This document shows, in pieces, positions 8,082-15,762 of a DNA stretch of 64,000 bases (positions are counted from its first letter, which is position 1; each line of letters starts with the position of its first letter). The notes below the pieces were generated by a model. It saw only the letters and a list, made by a program, of their open reading frames with translations, made no database searches and was not told where the DNA came from. The position numbers were made by a program, and so were the translations under genes. Source of the stretch: CAYRVX01 sp964427875 (GTDB lineage: Bacteria; Planctomycetota; Phycisphaerae; SM23-33); the NCBI GenBank assembly GCA_964427875.1, contig CAYRVX010000021.1, positions 1-64,000 on the forward strand, read 5' to 3'.

Positions 8082-9968
8082 CTATTCCAGCTCCGGCTTC
8101 ACGTCCACCCAGCCGCCGGCGTTGTCGTAGGCCGAGCGGTACATCGCATCGAGGATGGCCTGCGTTCGCCGCCCGTCTCGCCCGGTGCAGGTCAGCTCCG
8201 CCCCGCTGCGGACGGCCGCGGCGAAGTTGTCCACGGCGTTGAGCCACTCGGCCTCGACCCTCTCCGGCGGACCGTCCCGCCACGCCCCGTCGAGGTAGTA
8301 CCGGCAGACGGGCTCGCCGACCGGGCCGCCCTCGGCCTGGTAGTACGCGCCCTGCGTGCCCACCAGCTCCCAGTGCACGTACCACGTCGGCTGCGGGTAG
8401 CACGTCGTGCCGTGGAAGGTCATGACCGGGCCGTCGTCGTACACCCAGACGGCCAGGCCGAGGTCCTCCGCCTCGATATCGTGGTCCTGCGTCCAGATGC
8501 TGCATCGCACCCTCGCCGGGACGCCCACGCAGAAGGCGATCTCGTCTATGTGATGGATCGACTGGTTGCTCAGCACGCCGCCGCCGTCGAGCTTCCGCGT
8601 GCCTCGCCAGCCGCCATTCTCCCGGAAGTACTCCATCGTCCGCAGGACCTTGAGCGAGCAGTTGCCGCTGAGCAGCCGGCCGAGCCGCCTGCCGGCCACC
8701 GCCGCCTTCAGCGACAGCATCGCCGTCGTGTACCGCCGCCCGAAGTCCACCCCCAGCAGCAGGCCCTTCTCCTCGGCCAGCCGGATCATCTCGTCGCAGG
8801 CGTCCAGCGACGCCTCCATCGGCTTGGTGGTCAGCACGTGCCTGCCCGCCCTCAGGGCCTCCAGGGCCACCGCCGCGTGGTTGCCCGTCTCCGTAAGGAC
8901 GTAGACGGCCTCGACCTCGTCGCTGTCCAGCCACGGCCTCAGATCGCTCGTATAGGGGACGTCGTATTCTTCCCCCGTCCGCCTGGCCCGCTCGGGGTTG
9001 ATGTCGCACACGCCGACCAGCCGCGTACCGGGGTTCTCCGCGACGTTTCGGCTGCGGCTGTGGCCCATGCCCAGGCCGACGACCACGAAGCCCACCGGGT
9101 CGTCGGCCCAGGGGCGCTCGATCCCCTCGGCCGACTTGCGCTCATCGAACAGCCCCCCGGGCGCGGCGCTCGGCCAGGCCCGCCGGACCACCTCCACGAC
9201 CCGGCGGGACATCTCGGCGTTCGAGACCGAGCGGTCAGGGTTGTGCGTCTCGACGCTGACCGGCCCGGGCACCCCCGCGTTGTGGCAGGCCTCCAGCACG
9301 TCGCGGTAGGGGATCGTCTCGTCCGACAGCCCCTCGACCGCGCCGCGGGCCTTGACGTGCAGGAGCTTCGTCCGCTGGGCCATGCGGAGCAGGAACGCTC
9401 GCGGGTCCTTTCGCCGCTCGTCACAGTCCCAGCCGTTGTGGACGTCCCACGCCAGGCCCCAGTTCGCCACGCCGAGCGCATCGACGACCGTGAAGACCTC
9501 GTCGGGCGTGACGCCGCAGTTCTCGAAGGCCAGGACCAGCCCGGCGGCCTTCGCCCGCTCGGCCAGCGGGGCGAACAGGTCCAGGACCTTCTGCTGCTCG
9601 TCCGGCCGGACGGCCAGCTCGCCCGCCAGCTCCTTCGGCGGCTGCCAGTAGAAGAACGCCCGCACGAGGCGGCAGTCGAGGGCGTCGGCGGCGCGGAGGA
9701 TGCCCTCGAGCTTCTCGGCCTCCGCCTTCCGGCGGTCCGCGTCCGGCAGGTGGACCTTGGCCAGCGAAGACTGGAGGCAGCCGATCTTCATCCCGTGATC
9801 GTCGATGAGCTTTCGCAGCTCGCCCAGCCGCTCGGCCGGCAGCGCCTCGGCAGCGCAGCCGAAGACCCGCCCGCGCAGGTCCACGTGGTCCAGGCCCCAG
9901 CCCTTGATGACGCCGAGGGCCTCCGTGACGTCCATCGCCAACTCGTCGCTGAAGATCGACAGAAACAT
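8082..9968 (-). CDS. Sugar-isomerase-like TIM barrel fused to Gfo/Idh/MocA oxidoreductase
   Basis: 628 residues from ATG at 9966-9968, preceded by AGAGGAGAACC. Residues about 1-290 are a xylose-isomerase-like TIM barrel (AP endonuclease 2 superfamily), with LVLAFENCG, LAWDVHNGWD and SVETHNPD supplying the expected Glu/Asp/His metal ligands. Residues about 300-628 are a Gfo/Idh/MocA NAD(P)-dependent oxidoreductase, with the Rossmann start VGFVVVGLGMGHS, the Lys of the usual EKP motif in HVLTTKPMEA, and the conserved SIHHIDEIAFC. Both families act on sugars or inositols, and adjacent separate genes are common; here they are one reading frame with no stop between. It likely performs sequential isomerisation and oxidation of a sugar or cyclitol released by the neighbouring glycosidase. 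No signal peptide, so cytoplasmic. Confidence 0.85.
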   Translation of the reverse strand: MFLSIFSDELAMDVTEALGVIKGWGLDHVDLRGRVFGCAAEALPAERLGELRKLIDDHGMKIGCLQSSLAKVHLPDADRRKAEAEKLEGILRAADALDCRLVRAFFYWQPPKELAGELAVRPDEQQKVLDLFAPLAERAKAAGLVLAFENCGVTPDEVFTVVDALGVANWGLAWDVHNGWDCDERRKDPRAFLLRMAQRTKLLHVKARGAVEGLSDETIPYRDVLEACHNAGVPGPVSVETHNPDRSVSNAEMSRRVVEVVRRAWPSAAPGGLFDERKSAEGIERPWADDPVGFVVVGLGMGHSRSRNVAENPGTRLVGVCDINPERARRTGEEYDVPYTSDLRPWLDSDEVEAVYVLTETGNHAAVALEALRAGRHVLTTKPMEASLDACDEMIRLAEEKGLLLGVDFGRRYTTAMLSLKAAVAGRRLGRLLSGNCSLKVLRTMEYFRENGGWRGTRKLDGGGVLSNQSIHHIDEIAFCVGVPARVRCSIWTQDHDIEAEDLGLAVWVYDDGPVMTFHGTTCYPQPTWYVHWELVGTQGAYYQAEGGPVGEPVCRYYLDGAWRDGPPERVEAEWLNAVDNFAAAVRSGAELTCTGRDGRRTQAILDAMYRSAYDNAGGWVDVKPELE

Positions 9969-10070
9969 GGGTTCTCCTCTGATCCGCACTGATGAGTGAA
10001 CGAGAAGATATGCGATCGGGCCCCGGCCTTCAACAGGCCGCATCCGCCGCGCCGCGACGGGCAATACCCT

Positions 10071-12329
10071 CTACGGCGCCGGGGCAACGGGCCCCCTGTA
10101 GACCGAGCCGCCGAAGGTCGTGACGACGATGTGCTGCCTGTCGGCGGCGAGGAAGTGCACGCGCTGGATGTTCGAGAACGGCAAACGCCCAAACGGCTGC
10201 CACGTCTTGCCGTCGTCCCTGCTGAGCCACAGGCCGCACTCGCGAGCGCCCTCGGTCAGCGTCATGTAGATCCAGCCGCCCCTGGCGGGGTGGTAGAACG
10301 CCCCGAAGTGCTCCGGGCCCTTCTGGACGAGCTTCTTCCATGTCTGCCCGCCGTCGGTGGTGCGATAGAGTCCGCCCTCCTCGCGTCCCCGCAGGTTGGC
10401 GGCCGACAGGAGAATGGTCCGGCTGTCGGTCGGCTTGACGGTGAAGTCCTTCGGCCAGCGAAGCGGCAGCGACCGGTTGATCTTCGTCCAGCTCTCGGCG
10501 CGGTCGTCGGAGCGGTACAGGCCGACACCGTCGAGCGTGCAGTCCCCGCTGGGCAGGCGCTTGGCCGTGATGAGGACGAACAGCGCCCCGTCGACGTGGA
10601 GCTGGAGCTTGCAGCAGCGCATGTTGCTCGGGTGGCCGAGCCCGCTGCTCTTCTGCGCCCACGTCGCGCCGCCGTCGTCGCTGCGGTAGACACCCTTCTC
10701 GAACAGCGACGCGTACAGCCGCCGGCGGGCCTTCGGCGAGGTCGGGTCCAGCACGACCGACAGCGCCGGCGCCGGGGGGAGCTTGACGGCCTGCCACGTG
10801 CGCCCGAAGTCGTCGCTTCGCGCGACCCCGCCGGCCATGTGCACGCGGTGCCGGCCGGAAATCACGTTCCAGTTCGGGATGTCGTGCGTGTTCGACAGCG
10901 CCGCCCAGATCCGCCCCCGAACGGCCGGGTCGAACGCCAGCTCGTACGTCGTGTTCCGCCACGGCAGGCTCGGCCCGGCCCAGATCCAGCTCCGCCCGCC
11001 GTCCAGGCTGCGTGCGAAGCCGATGTCCGTGTAGCAGATGTAGTGGCGTCTCGGCTCGTGCGGGTCGGCGTAGTAGTTCCACGTGGTCGTCACGACCAGG
11101 CCGTTGTTCAGCCAGGCCGTCTCCTTTCCCCTTCCTCCGGCCCTCGGGCCGCAGTGGACGGTCCGCCACGTCCTGCCGCCGTCGTCGGTGCGCAAGGCCT
11201 GGCCGGCGCTGGCCGCCATCACCACGTCCGGATCGCCCGGATTGACCGCGAAGCTCAGCGGCACCTCCTGGTAGCGCTGCCCGATCGTGCTGCTGAGGTA
11301 GTCGTCCGTGACGTTGCACCGCTTGAAGCGCGGGTCGGAGAACAGCACCGCCCGCCAGTGGGCCCCGGCGTCGTCCGTTCGATAGACCGTGGCATGGTTC
11401 GGCGGAAAGTAGCTCGTGCCGGCGTCGTAGACGTAGGCCCGGCCGGGCGCCTCGTCCGTCGTCCGAACGTACCTGTACTCCGGCACGTCGCCGTGGGCCC
11501 ACTTGCTCGACCGCTTCGTCTGCACGTTGAGATCGGGGTTCATGCATCTCCGCCACGCCCGGCCGTGGTCCCGCGAGACGTACACCCCCCCGGTCAGCCT
11601 GCCGCCGACCGCCTTGCACGGCACGGTCGCGTACAGGTGCGTGACCTTCCCGTTGGAGCCGACGGCGAAGCTCAGCAGCTTCCCGTCCGGCAGGCCGGTG
11701 CCGAACCTCTCGAACGTCCGCCCGCCGTCGCCCGAGCAGAACACGCCATCGGTCGTTCCGACGTAGTATGAGCAAACGCCGACGATGTCCCTGCGGTCGA
11801 CTCCGATGCCGAGCGGCCGGCCGCGAATGCCCGTACACTTCGTCCAGCTCCTGCCGTCGTCGTCGGTCTTGTACAGCCCGTCGGCCAATCCGGCGAACAG
11901 CCGCGTCGCCCGGCGGATCGGGTCGACCCACAGCAGCACGCACCCGCTGCGCCACGGCGGCCTCCCGCCGTACTCCTTCCACGTCTCGCCGTAGTCGTCG
12001 CTGGCGCGCAGGCGGCCGCTCCAGCCGCCGGCGCCGTAGACCCGCCCGGCAAGGCTCGGGTGGAAGACGGGCGAGCACGAGGTGCAGCCCCGAAGCTGGC
12101 GGTGATGGATCATCCGCCAAGTCCTGCCGGCGTCGCGGGAGACGTACGCCCCGCTCATATCGCAGGAGAGCATCATGACGTTGGGGTCGATCGGGCAGCC
12201 GGCGAGGCTGAACATCGCGCCGCCGCCGCCGAGCCCAAGCGGCTGCCAGGGCTCAGCCGCCGGTGAGACGCACACCAAGCCCGCGAGCAGGGCCACGCCG
12301 CCGGCAGCGCGCGTATTCATGCCTCCCAT
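10071..12329 (-). CDS. Secreted Asp-box (BNR) beta-propeller protein, sialidase/VPS10-like fold
   Basis: 752 residues with an N-terminal signal peptide ending near AAEPW (residue 25). I count about 13 Asp-box-type motifs (S/T-x-D-x-G-x-T-W) along the chain: SRDAGRTW, SDDYGETW, TDDDGRSW, SGDGGRTF, SRDHGRAW, TDDAGAHW, TDDGGRTW, SLDGGRSW, SDDFGRTW, SDDGGATW, SDDRAESW, TTDGGQTW and SRDDGKTW. This number suggests two stacked propellers, as in VPS10/sortilin-like or GH74-type proteins. The start could be ATG 12329 or ATG 12320. It lies 7 bases after a pseudopilin gene on the same strand. It may be a GH74-like xyloglucanase or a non-enzymatic carbohydrate-binding propeller; catalytic residues could not be assigned by eye. 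Confidence 0.82.
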   Translation of the reverse strand: MGGMNTRAAGGVALLAGLVCVSPAAEPWQPLGLGGGGAMFSLAGCPIDPNVMMLSCDMSGAYVSRDAGRTWRMIHHRQLRGCTSCSPVFHPSLAGRVYGAGGWSGRLRASDDYGETWKEYGGRPPWRSGCVLLWVDPIRRATRLFAGLADGLYKTDDDGRSWTKCTGIRGRPLGIGVDRRDIVGVCSYYVGTTDGVFCSGDGGRTFERFGTGLPDGKLLSFAVGSNGKVTHLYATVPCKAVGGRLTGGVYVSRDHGRAWRRCMNPDLNVQTKRSSKWAHGDVPEYRYVRTTDEAPGRAYVYDAGTSYFPPNHATVYRTDDAGAHWRAVLFSDPRFKRCNVTDDYLSSTIGQRYQEVPLSFAVNPGDPDVVMAASAGQALRTDDGGRTWRTVHCGPRAGGRGKETAWLNNGLVVTTTWNYYADPHEPRRHYICYTDIGFARSLDGGRSWIWAGPSLPWRNTTYELAFDPAVRGRIWAALSNTHDIPNWNVISGRHRVHMAGGVARSDDFGRTWQAVKLPPAPALSVVLDPTSPKARRRLYASLFEKGVYRSDDGGATWAQKSSGLGHPSNMRCCKLQLHVDGALFVLITAKRLPSGDCTLDGVGLYRSDDRAESWTKINRSLPLRWPKDFTVKPTDSRTILLSAANLRGREEGGLYRTTDGGQTWKKLVQKGPEHFGAFYHPARGGWIYMTLTEGARECGLWLSRDDGKTWQPFGRLPFSNIQRVHFLAADRQHIVVTTFGGSVYRGPVAPAP

Positions 12330-12335
12330 CCCCCG

Positions 12336-13073
12336 TCACTTGTGAAACAGCACCAGCTTGCCGTCCTTGTCCTTGAGCCGAACGGCGTCCGAGAAGGTCT
12401 TCACTTCCCAGGCGCCGCTGGCCATGATGAACCCGCATCGGCCCGCCACCATTTTGGCCTTCCGGTCGTATTTCGCCATGTGGCCCCTGGGCCAGAAGTC
12501 GGCCGACTGGCCCTCGCCGGAGGTCTTAAGGACCATCTCCTCCCAAATGGCGGGTTCTCGCTCTTCGCCGACGGTATAGTCGCTGCAATGGCCGATGATG
12601 GCCGTCCTCTCCGTGTCCTCGATTTCGTGGACCGTCCTGACCCCATCTCCCCCCCCCGCGGCCGGATCGGTGAGCGTGTTGTTGAAGCCGTACCCGCACT
12701 GGACGGGATCCTCGTCGCTGGCCCGACCGGGGTCGCTCGGGCAGATGTAGATGTCCGCCCGCATGACGCCGTACGCATAGACCTTGTTGCACCACCATTT
12801 CTTCGTGGAGTCCTGCCCGGGCAGGAGGTAGTGTTCTTCGACCTCCGGGTACGTGGCGGTCTCCGAGTCGTTCTTCGGAAGCAGGTCCCTGTTGTCCAGC
12901 AGGTAGGCCTTGACGGCCTGGCTGAGCAGTTTGAGGTTGTTCAGGCAGGTCGTCTCTCGGGCCAGGTCGCTCACCGCGACGAATGAAGGCATCAGGATGC
13001 TCACGAGCATCCCGATAATGCCGATCACGACCAGCAGCTCAATCAGCGTAAAGGCTCGCGCCGTGCGGTTCAT
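12336..13073 (-). CDS. Type II secretion-type pseudopilin (N-methylation domain)
   Basis: 245 residues from ATG 13071-13073, preceded by GGAGGACGC. The N-terminus MNRTARA/FTLIELLVVIGI is a class III signal: basic leader, cleavage before Phe, Glu at +5 and a long hydrophobic helix that anchors the pilin. The remainder is a globular head with several Cys (YICPSDPGRASDEDP) like the abundant planctomycete prepilin-like proteins often annotated as DUF1559/xcpT-G type, although I do not see the H-x9-DG signature. It is processed by a prepilin peptidase and sits in the cell envelope. The partner secretion genes are not in the window. It is transcribed just ahead of the Asp-box protein, which may be its co-expressed surface cargo or simply a neighbour. 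Confidence 0.88.
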   Translation of the reverse strand: MNRTARAFTLIELLVVIGIIGMLVSILMPSFVAVSDLARETTCLNNLKLLSQAVKAYLLDNRDLLPKNDSETATYPEVEEHYLLPGQDSTKKWWCNKVYAYGVMRADIYICPSDPGRASDEDPVQCGYGFNNTLTDPAAGGGDGVRTVHEIEDTERTAIIGHCSDYTVGEEREPAIWEEMVLKTSGEGQSADFWPRGHMAKYDRKAKMVAGRCGFIMASGAWEVKTFSDAVRLKDKDGKLVLFHK

Positions 13074-13110
13074 GAATGCGTCCTCCGCATTGTCGTCACA
13101 CCAGCAAAGG

Positions 13111-13132
13111 CAGCACAGAAGGCACAGAGACC
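13111..13132. repeat. Short CACAGA-GGCACAGAGA motif, possible relic of the inverted repeat seen at 50878/51368
   Basis: GCACAGAAGGCACAGAGACC upstream of the pseudopilin start resembles the GCCACAGAGGC...GAG terminal repeat of the GxxExxY cassette. Similarity is partial and only one copy is present here, so this is tentative. Confidence 0.3.
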
Positions 13133-13162
13133 ATTCTACCACACGGGGGGCGGGGCAGTCCA
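13133..13162 (-). promoter_or_regulatory. Putative sigma70-type promoter of the pseudopilin gene
   Basis: On the minus strand TGGACT (13157-13162), 18-base spacer, TAGAAT (13133-13138), about 60 bases upstream of the ATG. The -10 is 5 of 6. Confidence 0.45.
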
Positions 13163-13241
13163 CAGCAGATCGAGTCGCCCGAGGCGACGCGCGCCGACAG
13201 GCGATTGGGGTCGAAACTCCTCTGGGAATGCCGCCGGAGGC

Positions 13242-13258
13242 GCGCCGCGAAACGGCGC
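13242..13258 (-). terminator. GC hairpin directly after the L21 gene
   Basis: GCGCCG and CGGCGC form a 6-bp stem with a 5-base loop, starting immediately after the L21 stop codon. No T-run follows, so intrinsic termination is uncertain. Confidence 0.35.
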
Positions 13259-13576
13259 TCACGCCACGATCCTGGTTATGCGAACCCGGATGTACTTCTG
13301 GCGGTGGCCGATCTTGCGCTGCGAGCCCTTGCGGCGGCGCCAGTGGTAGACGTGGATCTTCGGGCCCTTCGCCTCGCCCGAAATCACCTCGGCAGCGACC
13401 TTCGCGCCTTCCACGAAGGGCGTGCCCACGGACACGTTGCCGTCTCCGCTCACCAGCAGGACGCGGTCGAACTCGATTTCCTTTGCATCCTCGGCCAGCT
13501 CGCGCAGGTCGATGTTCAGCACGTCGCCCTCGCAAACGCGAAACTGCTGGCCGCTGTCTTCTATCACTGCGTACAC
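13259..13576 (-). CDS. rplU: 50S ribosomal protein L21
   Basis: 105 residues, standard length for bL21. The N-terminus MYAVIEDSGQQFRVCEGD and the C-terminal basic block KIHVYHWRRRKGSQRKIGHR, followed by a QKYIRVRI segment, are diagnostic. It starts at GTG 13574-13576, with AAGGAG 6 bases upstream and a strong promoter behind it. L21 binds 23S rRNA on the large subunit. In most bacteria rpmA (L27) and often obgE follow; here the next minus-strand gene is a pseudopilin, so the usual L21-L27 pair is broken. Confidence 0.97.
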   Translation of the reverse strand: MYAVIEDSGQQFRVCEGDVLNIDLRELAEDAKEIEFDRVLLVSGDGNVSVGTPFVEGAKVAAEVISGEAKGPKIHVYHWRRRKGSQRKIGHRQKYIRVRITRIVA

Positions 13577-13608
13577 TTTGGTCTCCTTGGCCGGAGGCGA
13601 AGCTCGGC

Positions 13609-13637
13609 ATTATGCCGATTCGGCCGGTGCGTGTCAA
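13609..13637 (-). promoter_or_regulatory. Strong sigma70-type promoter of rplU
   Basis: On the minus strand a perfect TTGACA (13632-13637), an exact 17-base spacer and CATAAT (13609-13614, 5 of 6). It lies 33 bases upstream of the GTG start. It is the best promoter match in the window, as expected for a ribosomal protein gene. Confidence 0.75.
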
Positions 13638-13688
13638 GCACCCGAACCAAACGACAAGTCTTCCCGCCGGTTTGCGGCGCCGCGCCTT

Positions 13689-15071
13689 TCAGGAAGACGC
13701 CGGCCGCGGCCGGCGAAGGTTGTCCATGAACGCCGCCGCCATGACCGCGCCGCCGGCGAACTGCGCCAGGCGGAATCGCTCGTTGGGGCTGTGGATGTTG
13801 TCGTCGGGCAGGCCCAGCCCCAGCAGCACCGCGTCCAGGCCCAGGAGGCGCTGGATGAGCTCCGTGATCGGGACCGACGCGCCGCAGCGAATCATCACCG
13901 GCGGGCGGCCGAACGCCTCGGCCATCGCCGAGCGCCCCGCGTCCATCGCCGCCGACCCGCGCCCCAGCAGCACGGGCCGGGCGTCGGCGTTGACCTTGAC
14001 CTCGGCGGTGATGCCGGCCGGGGTTCCGGCCGCGACGAACCGCTTGAAAGCCGCGACGATCCTGGCGGGGTCCTGCTGCGGCACGAGACGCATGGAGACC
14101 TTCGCGCTCGCCGCCGCCGGGATGATCGTCTTGGCGCCTTCGCCGGTGTATCCGCCCACGACGCCGTTGCAGTCCAGCGTCGGCCGGCCCCAGCGGCGCT
14201 CCAGCGCACTGTAGCCGCGCTCCCCCCCGCCGAGGGCCTCCAGGCCGAGCGACGCGGCGTAGTCGGCCTCGCCGGCCGGCAGCTTCCGCCACTGGCGGCG
14301 CTCCTCGTCCGACAGCGGCGCGACGTCGTCGTAGAACCCGTCGATGGTGACCCGCCCGCCGTCATCGTGCATGGCCGCGACGAGCCGGGCCAGGGCGTTG
14401 ATCGGGTTCGTCACCGCCCCGCCGTGCAGGCCGCTGTGAATGTCTGCCCGCGGGCCCCGCAGCGTCACCTCCACGTACGCCAGGCCGCGAAGGGCGTACG
14501 TGATGCTCGGCAGGCCGTCGGCGAAGAACTCGCCGTCGCTGATAACGGCCGCGTCGGCGGCCAGCTCCCCGGCATGCTCGGCCAGGAAGGCCTCCATGTG
14601 CGGCGAGCCGATCTCCTCGGCGCCCTCGATGATGACCTTGAGGTTCACGGGCAGCCCGCCGCCGGCCCGCCGCCAGGCGTCGATCGCCGCGAGGTGCGCG
14701 AAGAGCTGTCCCTTGTCGTCGCTTGCCCCTCGCCCGAGCAGGTATCCGTCGCGAACGACGGGATCGAACGGCTCCGTCCGCCACTCTTCCAGCGGGTCCG
14801 GCGGCTGGACGTCGTAGTGCCCGTACACCAGCAGCGTCGGCGCGTCGTCCGCCGCGTGCAGCGAGGCAATCACGTTGGGCGGGCCTTGCGACTCAGCCAG
14901 GCTCGCCGTCAGCCCCAACTGCTCCAGGTAATCGGCCAGCCATTCGGCGCAGGCCCTGCACTCCTCCGGCTGCGTGTTGGCGACGCTCCGGAAGCGCATC
15001 AGCTCCATCAGCTTCGCCAGGTGCTCGTCGCGATGAGACTGGAGGTGCTCTTTCACGCACTCAGGCAGCAT
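13689..15071 (-). CDS. M20-family metallopeptidase/dipeptidase
   Basis: 460 residues from ATG 15069-15071 (GGAG 7-8 bases upstream); the usual M20 (ArgE/DapE/CPG2) length. Zinc and catalytic motifs are intact: LVYGHYDVQPPD near residue 82-92 (His, Asp), LGRGASDDKGQ near 112-122 (bridging Asp), and IIEGAEEIGSP near 148-158 (catalytic Glu followed by ligand Glu). The dimerisation domain is represented by RGPRADIHSGLHGG, with a conserved His; IHSPNERF near the C-terminus supplies the last His ligand. The order matches the dipeptidase subgroup (PepV/CNDP-like) that removes C-terminal residues from small peptides. There is no signal, so it is cytoplasmic. It is apparently monocistronic with its own promoter. 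Confidence 0.92.
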   Translation of the reverse strand: MLPECVKEHLQSHRDEHLAKLMELMRFRSVANTQPEECRACAEWLADYLEQLGLTASLAESQGPPNVIASLHAADDAPTLLVYGHYDVQPPDPLEEWRTEPFDPVVRDGYLLGRGASDDKGQLFAHLAAIDAWRRAGGGLPVNLKVIIEGAEEIGSPHMEAFLAEHAGELAADAAVISDGEFFADGLPSITYALRGLAYVEVTLRGPRADIHSGLHGGAVTNPINALARLVAAMHDDGGRVTIDGFYDDVAPLSDEERRQWRKLPAGEADYAASLGLEALGGGERGYSALERRWGRPTLDCNGVVGGYTGEGAKTIIPAAASAKVSMRLVPQQDPARIVAAFKRFVAAGTPAGITAEVKVNADARPVLLGRGSAAMDAGRSAMAEAFGRPPVMIRCGASVPITELIQRLLGLDAVLLGLGLPDDNIHSPNERFRLAQFAGGAVMAAAFMDNLRRPRPASS

Positions 15072-15095
15072 GGCCGTCTCCACCGGAAAACAGCG

Positions 15096-15125
15096 ATGAT
15101 ATGGCTCGTCGCCCGGGTGCGTCAA
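15096..15125 (-). promoter_or_regulatory. Putative sigma70-type promoter of the M20 peptidase gene
   Basis: On the minus strand TTGACG (15120-15125), 18-base spacer, TATCAT (15096-15101), 24 bases upstream of the ATG. Both boxes match 5 of 6. Confidence 0.6.
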
Positions 15126-15190
15126 GCGAGGCGTTTCGGCACGGAAGCCGCCCTCCAGCCCGGCCGCCCGATGGGCCGATATTCGGATAT

Positions 15191-15727
15191 GTGCTTCGAG
15201 TCATCCTCAACGACGATCATCTGCCGGCCGTGCTGGGTGAGGCGCTGCGCTGCTGCCGCCACCGGCTGTTCATCGCGACGGCCGACGTGAAGGACCTCCA
15301 CGTGCCCTCGGCGAAGCGTCCCGGCGGCAGGGCGGCACGGAGCATCCTGGCGGTCTTCGAGGAGCTTTCCCGCCGGAGCGTCGAGGTCCGCCTGCTCCAC
15401 AGCGGCGTGCCGAGCGGCCCGTTCCTGGACCGGCTCAAGCGGAGCGTCCCGGCGACGCTGACCATGCGCCGCTGCCCGCGGGCGCACATCAAGGCCGTCA
15501 TCGCCGACGGGCGATGGATGTACCTCGGCTCGGCCAACCTCACCGGGGCCGGACTCGGCGCCAAGAGCCCCCGCCGGCGGAACTTCGAGGGCGGGATCTG
15601 GACCGACGAGATGGGCCTCATCGATCCGGTCGTCGACATGATCGATGCGATCTGGGAAGGCAGCGAATGCGGCAACTGCGGCCGAAGAGACCACTGCCCC
15701 GTCCCGCTGGAAGAGCCGCAGTTGTAA
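15191..15727 (+). CDS. Small phospholipase-D-family (HKD) protein with C-terminal cysteine cluster
   Basis: 178 residues if started at GTG 15191; the frame is open further upstream but there it overlaps the peptidase gene, so that extension is unlikely. One HKD motif is visible, HIKAVIADGRWMYLGSANLT: His-x-Lys followed by Gly-Ser-x-Asn, typical of the PLD/Nuc superfamily. A single HKD in a short protein is the form of Nuc-type nucleases, which dimerise to build the active site. The C-terminus has SECGNCGRRDHCP, three or four Cys that could bind zinc or an iron-sulfur cluster. No signal peptide. Possible roles are a nuclease or a phosphodiesterase. The start codon is the weak point. Confidence 0.65.
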   Translation: MLRVILNDDHLPAVLGEALRCCRHRLFIATADVKDLHVPSAKRPGGRAARSILAVFEELSRRSVEVRLLHSGVPSGPFLDRLKRSVPATLTMRRCPRAHIKAVIADGRWMYLGSANLTGAGLGAKSPRRRNFEGGIWTDEMGLIDPVVDMIDAIWEGSECGNCGRRDHCPVPLEEPQL

Positions 15728-15762
15728 GACCCGAAGCTCCGGGAGAAAAGGTGTCGGGGTCC

